A stretch of DNA of 40,959 bases. It comes from Oscillospiraceae bacterium. GTDB lineage: Bacteria > Bacillota > Clostridia > Oscillospirales > Ruminococcaceae. The stretch's first letter is position 1; every line of letters begins with the position of its first letter. Both the position numbers and the translations under genes were made by a program. Under the pieces are notes generated by a model. It was given only the letters and a program-made list of their open reading frames with translations, was not told the DNA's origin and searched no databases. Location of the stretch: the NCBI GenBank assembly GCA_900768705.1, contig CAAGEB010000046.1, positions 1 to 40,959 of the forward strand, given 5' to 3'. Positions 31,540-39,533 of the stretch are shown here, one piece after another.

Positions 31540-31569
31540 AAGTCAGCGGAATAAAACTAAGCTGCCGAA

Positions 31570-32706
31570 TTAAGAGAGCAGAGAATGCTCATCGGAAGCG
31601 TCGAACAGGTGAATCTTGTTCGGATCAATTGCCAGCTTAACCACATCCTGAGGACGAGCGGTGCATCTGGGAGATACACGAGCGGTAAGCGGAATACCAT
31701 CGCAGTTGAGGTACAGGAAGGTTTCAGCACCGAGCATTTCGGTAACATCAACGGTAGCCTCGATAATACCTGTCTTGGCAGCGGAAAGGAACATTTCCTC
31801 ATCGTGAATGTTCTCGGGGCGGATACCCATAATAATTTCCTTGTCAACATAGTACTTGAGAGCGTCAGCGTCAGCCTTTGCACCGGGCAGCTCAACATAG
31901 AACTTGCGGCCTGTGCCGGACTTGTCGGAACCGAACTCAACTGTGTACTTGCCGTCCTGCATAATGAGCTTCGCATCGATGAAGTTCATCTGAGGAGAAC
32001 CGATAAAGCCTGCAACAAACTTGTTAACAGGAGAATCATAGAGGTTGATAGGAGAGTCGATCTGCTGAATGAAGCCGTCCTTCATAACAACAATTCTGTC
32101 GCCCATTGTCATAGCCTCTGTCTGATCGTGGGTTACATAGATAAAGGTTGTACCCAGCTTCTTGTGCAGCTTGGAAAGCTCGGTTCTCATCTGAGCACGG
32201 AGCTTTGCGTCCAGGTTGGACAGCGGCTCGTCGAGAAGGAATACCTGAGGATCACGAACGATAGCACGACCGAGAGCTACACGCTGTCTCTGACCGCCGG
32301 ACAAAGCCTTCGGCTTTCTCTGGAGCAGGTGGGAAATATCAAGAATCTTAGCAGCCTCTTCAACCAGCTTCTTGATTTCGTCCTTAGGAACCTTACGGAG
32401 CTTCAGACCGAATGCCATATTGTCGAAAACTGTCATATGAGGGTACAGAGCGTAGTTCTGGAATACCATCGCAATATCTCTGTCCTTAGGAGCAACATCG
32501 TTTACAAGACGGTCACCGATGAACAACTCACCTTCGGAAATTTCTTCCAGACCTGCAATCATACGAAGAGTTGTTGATTTACCGCAACCGGAAGGGCCAA
32601 CCAGGACAATAAACTCCTTGTCCTTGATGTTCATGTTGAAGTCGGTAACTGCGGTAACACCGCCGGGGTAACGCTTGTAGATACCTCTGAGTGATAAACT
32701 TGCCAT
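31570..32706 (-). CDS. MsmX/UgpC-type sugar ABC importer ATPase
   Basis: This 378-residue protein is the ATP-binding subunit for CUT1 carbohydrate importers. It has Walker A GPSGCGKST, the Q-loop region (MVFQNYALYPHMTVFDNMAFG), signature LSGGQRQRVALGRAIVRDP and Walker B VFLLDEPLSNLDAKLR. The H-loop is YVTHDQTEAM. The last ~130 residues are the OB-type regulatory (MalK/TOBE) domain. AGGAGG lies 8 bases before the ATG. It stands alone, without permeases or a binding protein, as MsmX-like ATPases shared by many importers commonly do. Confidence 0.94.
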   Translation of the reverse strand: MASLSLRGIYKRYPGGVTAVTDFNMNIKDKEFIVLVGPSGCGKSTTLRMIAGLEEISEGELFIGDRLVNDVAPKDRDIAMVFQNYALYPHMTVFDNMAFGLKLRKVPKDEIKKLVEEAAKILDISHLLQRKPKALSGGQRQRVALGRAIVRDPQVFLLDEPLSNLDAKLRAQMRTELSKLHKKLGTTFIYVTHDQTEAMTMGDRIVVMKDGFIQQIDSPINLYDSPVNKFVAGFIGSPQMNFIDAKLIMQDGKYTVEFGSDKSGTGRKFYVELPGAKADADALKYYVDKEIIMGIRPENIHDEEMFLSAAKTGIIEATVDVTEMLGAETFLYLNCDGIPLTARVSPRCTARPQDVVKLAIDPNKIHLFDASDEHSLLS

Positions 32707-33072
32707 TTATATAACCTCCTGAAAGAATAGTGATAGCATATTTTTTGCTACTTCTATAATACCAAAACTTCGCAAAAAATAAAAGAGCCTAAACTCACAA
32801 ATATTTTAGAACTACTTTATATACTTTCACTAAGGTTAACAAAATTCTCTCATAAATATTCACATGGTATTGTGATTTTGCACAAAAATCGGGCTGAAAT
32901 TGAACCAAGCTCAATGACGGTGCTAAAATTTTGGCGTTTATCACAAAGAAAGACGGTGACTTTTGGGCATAATGGCACAAGATGTGGTATTTTTAACACA
33001 ATTCTACACATATCTCACTCAAAATGTACATATAAATATGGAAGATTTTGTTTTTTTACGGAGGTATAAGCT
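32707..33072. other. Divergent intergenic region
   Basis: The 366-base AT-rich gap between divergent genes has no supported gene. A small inverted repeat TAGCA-N7-TGCTA lies at 32734-32750 in the leader of the ATPase gene. A TATTAT-like -10 for that gene lies near 32757-32762 without a convincing -35. GGAGG at about 33060 serves the gene at 33073. Confidence 0.45.
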
Positions 33073-33531
33073 ATGGGTGGAAGAATCAGGCAAAAAAGTT
33101 CCGGCGGCAAAACCGCTGCAATCGGTATTTTTTTGCTTATCCTGCTGGGAATATGGATTATAGTTAAATTAAACGGCGGCGGAAAATCGGGGATTTCCGG
33201 CGCAACCGACAAAGAACGCATTGAATATATCAACAGCTTTGGATGGGAAGTGGCGGCTGCTGCGGACAAAGTGGAGGATATCCGTATTCCCGCAAATTTT
33301 GACGAGGCTTATGAGCAGTACAACGCCTTGCAGAAAGAGCAGGGCTTTGATCTTCGTCCGTACCGGGCATATTCCGCCAGACAATATACATATCGTATCA
33401 CGAACTATGAAGGGCAAAGCCCCGCTGTGCCTATATGCGTGCATCTTATCGTTATTGACGGGGAAATTGTGGGGGCTGACATTTCCTCCTCGGAAGCAAA
33501 TGGTTTTGTGACAGTTCTGGCGAAGAAGTAG
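33073..33531 (+). CDS. DUF4830-domain membrane-anchored protein
   Basis: A 152-residue protein. A basic N-terminus and one hydrophobic segment (~15-32, AIGIFLLILLGIWIIVKL) anchor it with the rest outside. Residues ~45-150 match DUF4830: ERIEYINSFGWEV, RIPANFDEAYEQYNALQKEQGFDL and the RQYTYRITNYEG strand, ending VTVLAKK. DUF4830 proteins are common in Clostridia and of unknown function. GGAGG lies 8 bases before the ATG. It is monocistronic as far as can be seen. Confidence 0.83.
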   Translation: MGGRIRQKSSGGKTAAIGIFLLILLGIWIIVKLNGGGKSGISGATDKERIEYINSFGWEVAAAADKVEDIRIPANFDEAYEQYNALQKEQGFDLRPYRAYSARQYTYRITNYEGQSPAVPICVHLIVIDGEIVGADISSSEANGFVTVLAKK

Positions 33532-33575
33532 CTTGGCAGGCTTGCGTAAAAGCTCTTTTTTCAAGCCGTCGATGC

Positions 33576-33592
33576 CGCAGATAAGGGTTTAT
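33576..33592. repeat. Copy of a short dispersed repeat (inverted relative to 39412-39428)
   Basis: These 17 bases are the exact reverse complement of 39412-39428, and the similarity continues in patches outward (an AGACTGT-type block on one side and ATCG on the other). Both copies are in intergenic DNA. Confidence 0.55.
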
Positions 33593-33603
33593 TTACAGAC
33601 TGC

Positions 33604-33632
33604 TTGACTTTACGCCGAATTTAATATATAAT
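33604..33632 (+). promoter_or_regulatory. Promoter of the transglutaminase-like lipoprotein gene
   Basis: TTGACT (33604-33609) and TATAAT (33627-33632) are 17 bases apart, 24 bases before the start codon. Confidence 0.82.
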
Positions 33633-33656
33633 GGGAATGTAAAAAAGGAGTGTAAA

Positions 33657-34961
33657 ATGAAGCCTTATAAAATAATTACGGCGTTGTCAGTTTTATCGGC
33701 GTCCCTGATTTTTGGGGGATGCAATACCGAAACAGATATTTCCTACAGTATTACAGAACATAGTAATGCCTTTTCCGATTATTCCGAAAATGCGGAAAAT
33801 ACAAGCGAAGCTGTCTCCGAAAGTCGGGAAGGCAATTCTTCCGTTCACGATTCTTCGGAAAGCAGCATACACGATGCTTCCGAAGATGTGGATTCTTCGG
33901 AAGGTACAGGCGATAATTCCGAAAATTCCGGCAGCACGATAAGCGGACAATCCTCCGTGCAGGAAAGCACCGTAAGCTCTGCTGTGCAATCCTCCGACAT
34001 CGAAAGCACAGTCAATCCGAGCAGTGAAATCAGTGAACCTCCCGTTTCCAAAAAAACATATATATTCAGCTATGACCCGATAAATACGAGAACAATTACT
34101 TTTGACGGCAATAGGATTGTGTACGGCGGGAAAATCGGAGAGTTCGGAGTCAGAAAAATCTCGTTGGACAAGATTGTTGTTTTTAATTATGAAATCAACG
34201 GCGACCACTTCACGGCGGAATATATATCGGACACCGACTGGGAACCTTATGTATCATTGTATTGTTACGACAGCAACGGGATGGGAGAGGTCTATCGTTT
34301 GAACTGGAAAAACGGAGTTTTCGATTTCCCGGATTCTTCGGAGATTGTAAAGACAAACCAAAAAGCCGTTGACGGCACTTTGACCCAACCCTTGAAACAG
34401 GTTTCGGAATATGTATCGGAGGGTTCCGATCCGAAAAAAGTCCGTGAGGTTTTATCCGAAATAAAAAAACTTTCGGATTCTATATGTGAAGGTTTGGACA
34501 ATGACTATGACAAGCTGAGAGCAATCTCCCGCTGGGTATCTGATAATATCAGCTATGATTATGCGGTATTTGCGGACGGCGTTCCCCCAAAAACGATTAC
34601 TCTTGAGTATGTTCTGGAAACCAAAGCCACTGTGTGCGGCGGCTATTCCAATATGACTGCGGCTCTCTGTGCCGCTCAAGGAATAAAATGCTACAATGTG
34701 CACGGAAGAGTGGCAAAGGACAATAAGTGCTATGCGGAAAACGGAGAGGACGGGATCCACGAATGGAATTATGCGGTGATTGACGGACGGAAAATATGGG
34801 TGGATTCCGGCTGGAACAGTCATCGATATATCTACGAGGACGGGAGAATTGAAAACTATACCGTCGGCTGTAAATATTTCGATACAAGCGATGAAATATT
34901 TGCCCAGGATCATAAGGCCGATTACTGTGAATACAGGGATTTTTATGCCCTCATAGATTAA
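33657..34961 (+). CDS. Transglutaminase-like lipoprotein
   Basis: A 434-residue protein with a lipoprotein signal (lipobox ending at Cys22, IFGGC). A long Ser/Glu/Asp-rich linker (~25-130) follows, then a beta-rich domain (~133-225), and a transglutaminase-like domain (~280-400). The Cys-His-Asp triad is visible: Cys327 in ATVCGGYSNM, His368 in GIHEWNY and Asp383 in WVDSGWN. Such domains act as cysteine proteases or peptide-modifying enzymes at the surface; the substrate is unknown. AAGGAG lies ~7 bases before the ATG. It is flanked by its own promoter and a terminator shared with the rubredoxin gene. Confidence 0.88.
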   Translation: MKPYKIITALSVLSASLIFGGCNTETDISYSITEHSNAFSDYSENAENTSEAVSESREGNSSVHDSSESSIHDASEDVDSSEGTGDNSENSGSTISGQSSVQESTVSSAVQSSDIESTVNPSSEISEPPVSKKTYIFSYDPINTRTITFDGNRIVYGGKIGEFGVRKISLDKIVVFNYEINGDHFTAEYISDTDWEPYVSLYCYDSNGMGEVYRLNWKNGVFDFPDSSEIVKTNQKAVDGTLTQPLKQVSEYVSEGSDPKKVREVLSEIKKLSDSICEGLDNDYDKLRAISRWVSDNISYDYAVFADGVPPKTITLEYVLETKATVCGGYSNMTAALCAAQGIKCYNVHGRVAKDNKCYAENGEDGIHEWNYAVIDGRKIWVDSGWNSHRYIYEDGRIENYTVGCKYFDTSDEIFAQDHKADYCEYRDFYALID

Positions 34962-34965
34962 CAGC

Positions 34966-34990
34966 CCCGGTATGCGGCGGGCATACCGGG
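34966..34990. terminator. Hairpin between lipoprotein and rubredoxin genes
   Basis: A 10-bp perfect stem CCCGGTATGC/GCATACCGGG with a GGCGG loop lies between convergent genes. No T-run is clear on the plus strand. Confidence 0.7.
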
Positions 34991-34997
34991 AGAAAAG

Positions 34998-35192
34998 CTA
35001 TTTTGTGTCGGTAATCCCCACAGCGTTGAGAGTTTCCGTTCTCGAACCGAAATAGTCCTTCGGAAGACCGCATACGGGACATTTCCAGTCGGAGGGAATA
35101 TCTGCGAATTTCGTTCCGGGAGCAATTCCATGGGAAGGACTTCCCAGCTCCTCACTGTAAACATAACCGCAGGGGCAAAGATAATTATCCAT
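34998..35192 (-). CDS. Rubredoxin with a shortened first Cys motif
   Basis: This 64-residue iron protein is an electron carrier. The second metal motif CPVCG and the intervening GIAPGTKFADIPSDWKCPVCG are typical rubredoxin, as is the GYVY after the first motif. That first motif, normally C-x2-C-G, reads CPCGYVY here, one residue short. The four cysteines are present, so iron can still be bound, but the loop must be tighter. A C-terminal tail of ~12 residues is extra. AAGGAAG lies 7 bases before the ATG. It is a single gene. Confidence 0.9.
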   Translation of the reverse strand: MDNYLCPCGYVYSEELGSPSHGIAPGTKFADIPSDWKCPVCGLPKDYFGSRTETLNAVGITDTK

Positions 35193-35268
35193 AACAGCAC
35201 TTCCTTTCGGATATATTATCTGCCGTAAAATTATAAAAATTCACTGAGATAAAGGAAAGACAATAAAA

Positions 35269-36057
35269 ATGATTAATGCAGATTTTCACACACATTCGTA
35301 TTATTCAAGCGACAGCACCGAGCTGCTTCGGAAAATGGCGGATTCCGCATTGGAAAAGGGATTGAAAACTCTCTGTCTTACCGAACATCACGACCCGGAT
35401 TATCCCACGGGGGAATTTAATCTTGATACGGAAAAGTATCGTGAGGAGCTGCTGCGGCTGAAGGAAGAATATTCGGGAAAGCCGGAGCTTCTTTTCGGCG
35501 TTGAATTGGGAGTTATGGGCTATCTGGCTCCCCGACTTCGTGAATTTGTACAAAAATGGGATTTTGATTTTGTGATTGCTTCAACTCACTTCGTGGACGG
35601 CATTGATCCCTATTACCCCGAGTATTTTGAGAAGCTGGGTGCAAAAAACGGAGTTTTAAGGTATTTTGAAGCAACGCTGGAGAATGTGAATGCCTTTGAT
35701 AATTTCGATGTTTACGGGCATCTGGATTATGTGGTAAGATACTCCCCCGAGAAAAAATACAATCCTGTTGATTACCGTGAATTGATTGATGAGATACTGA
35801 AAAAGCTGATTTCCATGGGGAAAGGAATTGAAATTAATTCAAAGGGGGCGTCAACCATTGGCTACTGTCACCCAAATCCCTTTATCCTCAATCGCTATAA
35901 GGAACTGGGCGGTGAAATTGTTACAGTAGGTTCCGACGCTCACGACGGATCCCATATCTCAGCGGATTTTGACAAGGCAGAGCAAGCACTTTGCGAAGCG
36001 GGTTTTGATTATTATACGATATTCAGAAAAAGAAAACCTGTTTTTATTAAATTGTAA
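35269..36057 (+). CDS. PHP-domain phosphatase, histidinol-phosphatase (HisJ/HisK) family
   Basis: This 262-residue metal-dependent phosphoesterase starts with the PHP motif DFHTHSYYSSD and has LTEHHDPDYP. Further metal ligands lie in the conserved GVELGV, FVIASTHFVDG, YGHLDYVVRY and TVGSDAHDG segments. Family members hydrolyse histidinol phosphate in histidine synthesis; no other his gene is near, so a different phosphoester is possible. AAAGGAAAG lies before the ATG. It is monocistronic between the rubredoxin gene and hpf. Confidence 0.88.
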   Translation: MINADFHTHSYYSSDSTELLRKMADSALEKGLKTLCLTEHHDPDYPTGEFNLDTEKYREELLRLKEEYSGKPELLFGVELGVMGYLAPRLREFVQKWDFDFVIASTHFVDGIDPYYPEYFEKLGAKNGVLRYFEATLENVNAFDNFDVYGHLDYVVRYSPEKKYNPVDYRELIDEILKKLISMGKGIEINSKGASTIGYCHPNPFILNRYKELGGEIVTVGSDAHDGSHISADFDKAEQALCEAGFDYYTIFRKRKPVFIKL

Positions 36058-36124
36058 AAATTGTAATGTTACATAAAATACAGTGTCCTTTTTGTGAGAA
36101 ATAGATAAAAATATATTCTTGCTC

Positions 36125-36153
36125 TTGCATTATTTGCAAAAATATGATAAAAT
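36125..36153 (+). promoter_or_regulatory. Promoter of hpf
   Basis: TTGCAT (36125-36130) and TAAAAT (36148-36153) are 17 bases apart, giving a leader of about 85 bases. Confidence 0.6.
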
Positions 36154-36244
36154 ACATTCAAGGCAGATGAAAAAAAGATTATATATCTTTTTCGGACGCC
36201 CCGGAAGCACTGCTTCTACATATAAACGGAAGGACTGATTTTTA

Positions 36245-36763
36245 ATGAAGGTTACAATTACCGCAAAGAAGATGAACATTTCCCAGTCGTTCAGCGACTA
36301 TGCCGAGCAGAAGCTTGGCGCAAAGCTTGACCGATTTTTCCCTGACGAGGCGGACGCAAAGATTACCCTTGCAGAACGCCGTGACCAGATTATTCTCGAG
36401 CTTACCGTAAAATACAACGGTATCATTTATCGTGCGGAGCAGGCAGCAAAGGATAAAAATGACGCCCTTGATGTTACTATCGACCGTATCATCCGCCAGA
36501 TAAGAAAGCAGAAGACCAAGATTGAAAAGAGCCTTCGTGCCAATGCCTTTGAGGGACTTGCTCCCGAGGAAGAGGAGACTTCCTATGAGGTTATAAGATA
36601 TAAAAATTTCCGTCTGCGTCCTATGTCCGTAGATGAGGCAATTTTGCAGATGAACCTGCTGGATCATACATTCTTTATGTTCAAGAATGCGGAAACCGGT
36701 TTTATCAATGTGGTTTATAAGCGTGATGAAGGAAACTATGCTGTTCTTGTTCCCGAGGAATAA
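36245..36763 (+). CDS. hpf: Ribosome hibernation promoting factor, long form
   Basis: This 172-residue protein has the two-domain long HPF layout. The N-terminal beta-alpha-beta domain (1-~100; KVTITAKKMNISQSFSDYAEQKLGAKLDRFF) blocks the decoding centre, and the C-terminal domain (~115-172; VIRYKNFRLRPMSVDEAILQMNLLDHTFFMF) dimerises two 70S ribosomes into 100S particles in starved cells. It is cytoplasmic. GGAAGGA lies before the ATG. A partner stringent-response enzyme, the small alarmone synthetase, is at the window's left end but not linked. Confidence 0.95.
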   Translation: MKVTITAKKMNISQSFSDYAEQKLGAKLDRFFPDEADAKITLAERRDQIILELTVKYNGIIYRAEQAAKDKNDALDVTIDRIIRQIRKQKTKIEKSLRANAFEGLAPEEEETSYEVIRYKNFRLRPMSVDEAILQMNLLDHTFFMFKNAETGFINVVYKRDEGNYAVLVPEE

Positions 36764-36790
36764 GAGAGGATTTTAGATTGGCGATAAACA

Positions 36791-36824
36791 AATCAACCGC
36801 AGGCTTACCCGCCTGCGGTTGATT
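36791..36824. terminator. Long perfect hairpin after hpf
   Basis: A 14-bp perfect stem (36791-36804 with 36811-36824) with a 6-base loop lies 27 bases after the hpf stop. The plus-strand tail is AATAAA rather than T-rich, so termination may be partial and the next gene may be read through. Confidence 0.65.
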
Positions 36825-36857
36825 AATAAAATACGCAATTCCGGAGGATTGATGTAA

Positions 36858-37361
36858 ATGACAGAGAAAGAAGCACTGGGAAGAATTTTGCTTATATCCA
36901 AAGCCGCATATTCCGCTTATGTAAAGGATAAGCCTTATATGAATTATGTGGCTTTGCTGGACAATCTTTCCGCAGCTCTTTCTCATTGCGGCACAGCGCA
37001 GCCCCTTGGAAAGCTGATGGGAAAATTCAGCCGTGAGGTAAAGGGACACAACAAAAATTTCTATTATGAGGAAAAAAAGCTGTTTTCCCGAATTTATCCT
37101 GTTCCGGATTTTGATTATGATAAGGCTCTGACGCATATTCCCGCAATTATTTTCGGTAATGATAAAATCTGCGCCAAAATAGTTGCCGGTGAAATCGACA
37201 AGGCACGGTCAATGAGCGACGCTATGAAAAGCTATCCCGGGTTTCTTTTCGGAGAGTTCGGTTCTCTGACGGACAGTCAGTTCTATGATCTGGTTTTCGG
37301 TTATTATCCCACGATATATGATGAGAGCTTTATGGAAGAAAAGAAAGAGCTGTTCCGATAA
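36858..37361 (+). CDS. Unrecognised cytoplasmic protein
   Basis: A 167-residue protein without signal peptide or membrane segment. It is helical and rich in Lys, Tyr and Phe (LLISKAAYSAYVKDKPYMNYV, GHNKNFYYEEKKLFS, FYDLVFGYYPTIYDE). I do not recognise a family. GGAGG lies 10 bases before ATG 36858; a closer ATG is followed at once by a stop. It follows hpf after a strong hairpin and ends before a terminator shared with the convergent ABC operon. Confidence 0.75.
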   Translation: MTEKEALGRILLISKAAYSAYVKDKPYMNYVALLDNLSAALSHCGTAQPLGKLMGKFSREVKGHNKNFYYEEKKLFSRIYPVPDFDYDKALTHIPAIIFGNDKICAKIVAGEIDKARSMSDAMKSYPGFLFGEFGSLTDSQFYDLVFGYYPTIYDESFMEEKKELFR

Positions 37362-37373
37362 ACAAAATCAAAT

Positions 37374-37409
37374 ACCCGCTGTTTAATTTCCGAAAAATAA
37401 ACAGCGGGT
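37374..37409. terminator. Bidirectional terminator
   Basis: A 12-bp perfect stem ACCCGCTGTTTA/TAAACAGCGGGT with a 12-base loop has T-rich sequence after it (TTTATTTTTATT). It stands between convergent genes, ending both the unrecognised gene and the ABC operon. Confidence 0.88.
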
Positions 37410-37415
37410 TTATTT

Positions 37416-38216
37416 TTATTGATTGCTAAGCAGCATACGGTCGTTGGCAAGCTCCGAGCCGGAAATCTTTGAGAAGCGGTGAAGAAGCTCCTCAACGGTG
37501 AGGTTTTTCTTTTCCTCTCCGCGGACATCAAGAATAATCTGTCCGTTATTCATCATAATAAGGCGGTTTCCGTGGGCGATTGCGTCACGCATATTGTGAG
37601 TTACCATTAAAGCTGTAAGCTTGTTGTCGCTGATAATTTTATCCGAAATTGCCAGAACCATGGCGGCAGTTTTCGGGTCAAGGGCAGCCGTATGCTCGTC
37701 CAGAAGAAGGATTTTCGGCTTTTTCAGCGTTGCCATAAGAAGGGTAAGAGCTTGTCTCTGACCGCCGGAAAGAAGTCCCACCTTTGTGGTAAGACGGTTT
37801 TCCAGTCCCAGATCCAGATATTTCAGAACCTCTTTAAATTTCTCCCTTTCCTTGGCGGTAATTCCCCAGGAGAGGGTTCTGTGCTGACCTCTACGATAAG
37901 CCAGAGCAAGATTTTCCTCGATATTCATATTGGCGGCGGTTCCCATCATTGGGTCCTGAAAAACACGACCCAGATAGGAGGCTCTTTTGTACTCGGGTTT
38001 TCCCGTAACATTAACGCCGTCGATTTCTATTCTTCCCTCATCTACCTGCCAGACGCCCGCTATTGCGTTCATCATTGTGGATTTTCCTGCGCCGTTTCCT
38101 CCGATAACCGCAACATAGTCGCCGGGCTCAAGGTGAAGATTAAGACCGTTCAGCGCAGTTTTCTCATTTATGGTACCGGGATTGAAAGTCTTGTGTATAT
38201 TTTCTAATTTCAGCAT
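37416..38216 (-). CDS. ABC transporter ATPase, TrpZ-type
   Basis: A 266-residue ATPase starting at ATG 38216 with AAGGAGG 6 bases upstream. It has Walker A GGNGAGKST, signature LLSGGQRQALTLLMA and Walker B ILLLDEHTAALD, with the H-loop VTHNMRDA. It lies one base after the permease gene, so translation is coupled. The signature, the permease type and the binding protein match the TrpXYZ-type importers of Firmicutes, proposed to carry tryptophan or tyrosine. The true substrate is not shown by sequence. Confidence 0.9.
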   Translation of the reverse strand: MLKLENIHKTFNPGTINEKTALNGLNLHLEPGDYVAVIGGNGAGKSTMMNAIAGVWQVDEGRIEIDGVNVTGKPEYKRASYLGRVFQDPMMGTAANMNIEENLALAYRRGQHRTLSWGITAKEREKFKEVLKYLDLGLENRLTTKVGLLSGGQRQALTLLMATLKKPKILLLDEHTAALDPKTAAMVLAISDKIISDNKLTALMVTHNMRDAIAHGNRLIMMNNGQIILDVRGEEKKNLTVEELLHRFSKISGSELANDRMLLSNQ

Positions 38217-38217
38217 T

Positions 38218-39309
38218 TCAATCCTCCTTCTCTCCAAATTCACCTGTTTTTACGGGTTCTTTGGTTTCGTCAAGATCATCATTGTCGTCAAGCCCCGGGC
38301 TTCCGGGAGCATTTCCGTCGAAAGCGGCATTCGGAACAGCTGCGAGCATTTTATTCTTTTTGCCGAGCTTTTTCTTGAAAAATCCTTTGAAAAGCGGAAG
38401 AGAAAGGCAGATTGTAACGGTAACTGCCGTGAAGAGCTTCAGATCGTTGGCTTCCATACCCAGCTTCATTACCAGTGCGATGATTATACGGTAGATAACC
38501 GAACCAACCGCAATGGCAATAAGATTACGCTTAAAGGATCTGGTGCCGACAATTACCTCGCCTATAATAAGTGAAGCAAGTCCGATTACAATAGAGCCAA
38601 TGCCCATCTGAATGTCAGAATAGGTCTGATACTGTGCGATAAGAGAGCCGGAGAGCGCTACCAGACCGTTGGAAAGCATCAGGCAGATAATGATCATAAA
38701 GGAAGTGTTAATTCCCTGAGCGCGAGCCATTTTCGGGTTGTTTCCGGTGGAGCGGATAGCATTTCCCAATTCTGTTCCGAAAAACCAGTACATAATTACG
38801 GAAACTACCACAACAAACAGAATTCCGATAATCAAGGCAGAAAAGCCTTTACTGGTAATTACATCAAGAAACGCCGCATTGGGAGCGTCTTTATCATACT
38901 CTCCCACAAGATTTTTTATCAGTTCCAGAGCGGGAGTGAATACGGTATCAACGCTTTTGCTTCCGACAGAGGGCAGCGGAATATTGGATTTTCCCATTAT
39001 CCTCAGATTTATGGAGTAAAGCGCAGTCATGGTGAGGATACCGGACAGCAGAGCCGGAATTTTCAGCTTAGTATGAAGCAGTCCGGTGATAAGACCCGTA
39101 ACAAGTCCTCCGCCGATTGCCGCCAGAATGGCAAGCCATGGACTGACGCCGTTTACCAGCATAATTGCCGTAATTGCACCGCCGGTTGTAAAAGTACCTT
39201 CAACGGTAAGATCGGCAATATCCAGAATTCGGTAGGTGAGGTGAACACCCAACGCAAAAATTCCCCAGAGAAGTCCAAGCGCAATTGCGCCTATAATTAT
39301 TTCAACCAT
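38218..39309 (-). CDS. ABC transporter permease, TrpY-type
   Basis: A 363-residue membrane protein of the branched-chain-type permease family (BPD_transp_2), with about 8-9 hydrophobic segments. It starts at ATG 39309 (VEIIIGAIALGLLWGIF) with AAAGGAAGA upstream. It shows LTVEGTFTTGGAITAI, ALSGSLIAQYQ and GLASLIIGEVIVGTR, common in this subfamily. A polar C-terminal tail of ~45 residues (Asp/Asn/Glu-rich) is cytoplasmic and longer than usual. It lies between the binding-protein gene and the ATPase gene, with hairpins before it. Confidence 0.9.
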   Translation of the reverse strand: MVEIIIGAIALGLLWGIFALGVHLTYRILDIADLTVEGTFTTGGAITAIMLVNGVSPWLAILAAIGGGLVTGLITGLLHTKLKIPALLSGILTMTALYSINLRIMGKSNIPLPSVGSKSVDTVFTPALELIKNLVGEYDKDAPNAAFLDVITSKGFSALIIGILFVVVVSVIMYWFFGTELGNAIRSTGNNPKMARAQGINTSFMIIICLMLSNGLVALSGSLIAQYQTYSDIQMGIGSIVIGLASLIIGEVIVGTRSFKRNLIAIAVGSVIYRIIIALVMKLGMEANDLKLFTAVTVTICLSLPLFKGFFKKKLGKKNKMLAAVPNAAFDGNAPGSPGLDDNDDLDETKEPVKTGEFGEKED

Positions 39310-39342
39310 ATACTCTTCCTTTCGGTTTTTTACTTTTAACAA

Positions 39343-39399
39343 AGAGCGGGTAAGCCCCGCTCTCTCTTAAAAGTACAGGGCAGATGTACTGCCCTGTAC
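39343..39399 (-). other. Two hairpins in the gap between binding-protein and permease genes
   Basis: AGAGCGGG/CCCGCTCT (39343-39363, 5-base loop) and GTACAGGGCAG/CTGCCCTGTAC (39373-39399, 5-base loop) lie side by side in the 224-base gap. They may lower expression of the permease and ATPase relative to the binding protein, a common pattern in ABC operons. Confidence 0.65.
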
Positions 39400-39411
39400 C
39401 GAAGACTGTCG

Positions 39412-39428
39412 ATAAACCCTTATCTGCG
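39412..39428. repeat. Copy of a short dispersed repeat (inverted relative to 33576-33592)
   Basis: An exact 17-base match in inverted orientation to 33576-33592, in non-coding DNA after the binding-protein gene. The following bases to ~39500 include further small pairings (for example CGTTAT with ATAACG), consistent with a repeat element. Confidence 0.55.
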
Positions 39429-39533
39429 TTATCGCTGCGTATAACGGCGTGAACAAATCGCAGCCGTTATGCGTGCCGATTACACTGAGCTTTTCGCCGG
39501 TCTGAAAAATTTTAACAAGATGTGTATGTGCAA

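Noticed and set aside
31585..32577. Plus-strand open frame (330 codons) over the sugar-importer ATPase gene
   Set aside because: Antisense to a full-length ATPase with all motifs, with no start signals of its own.
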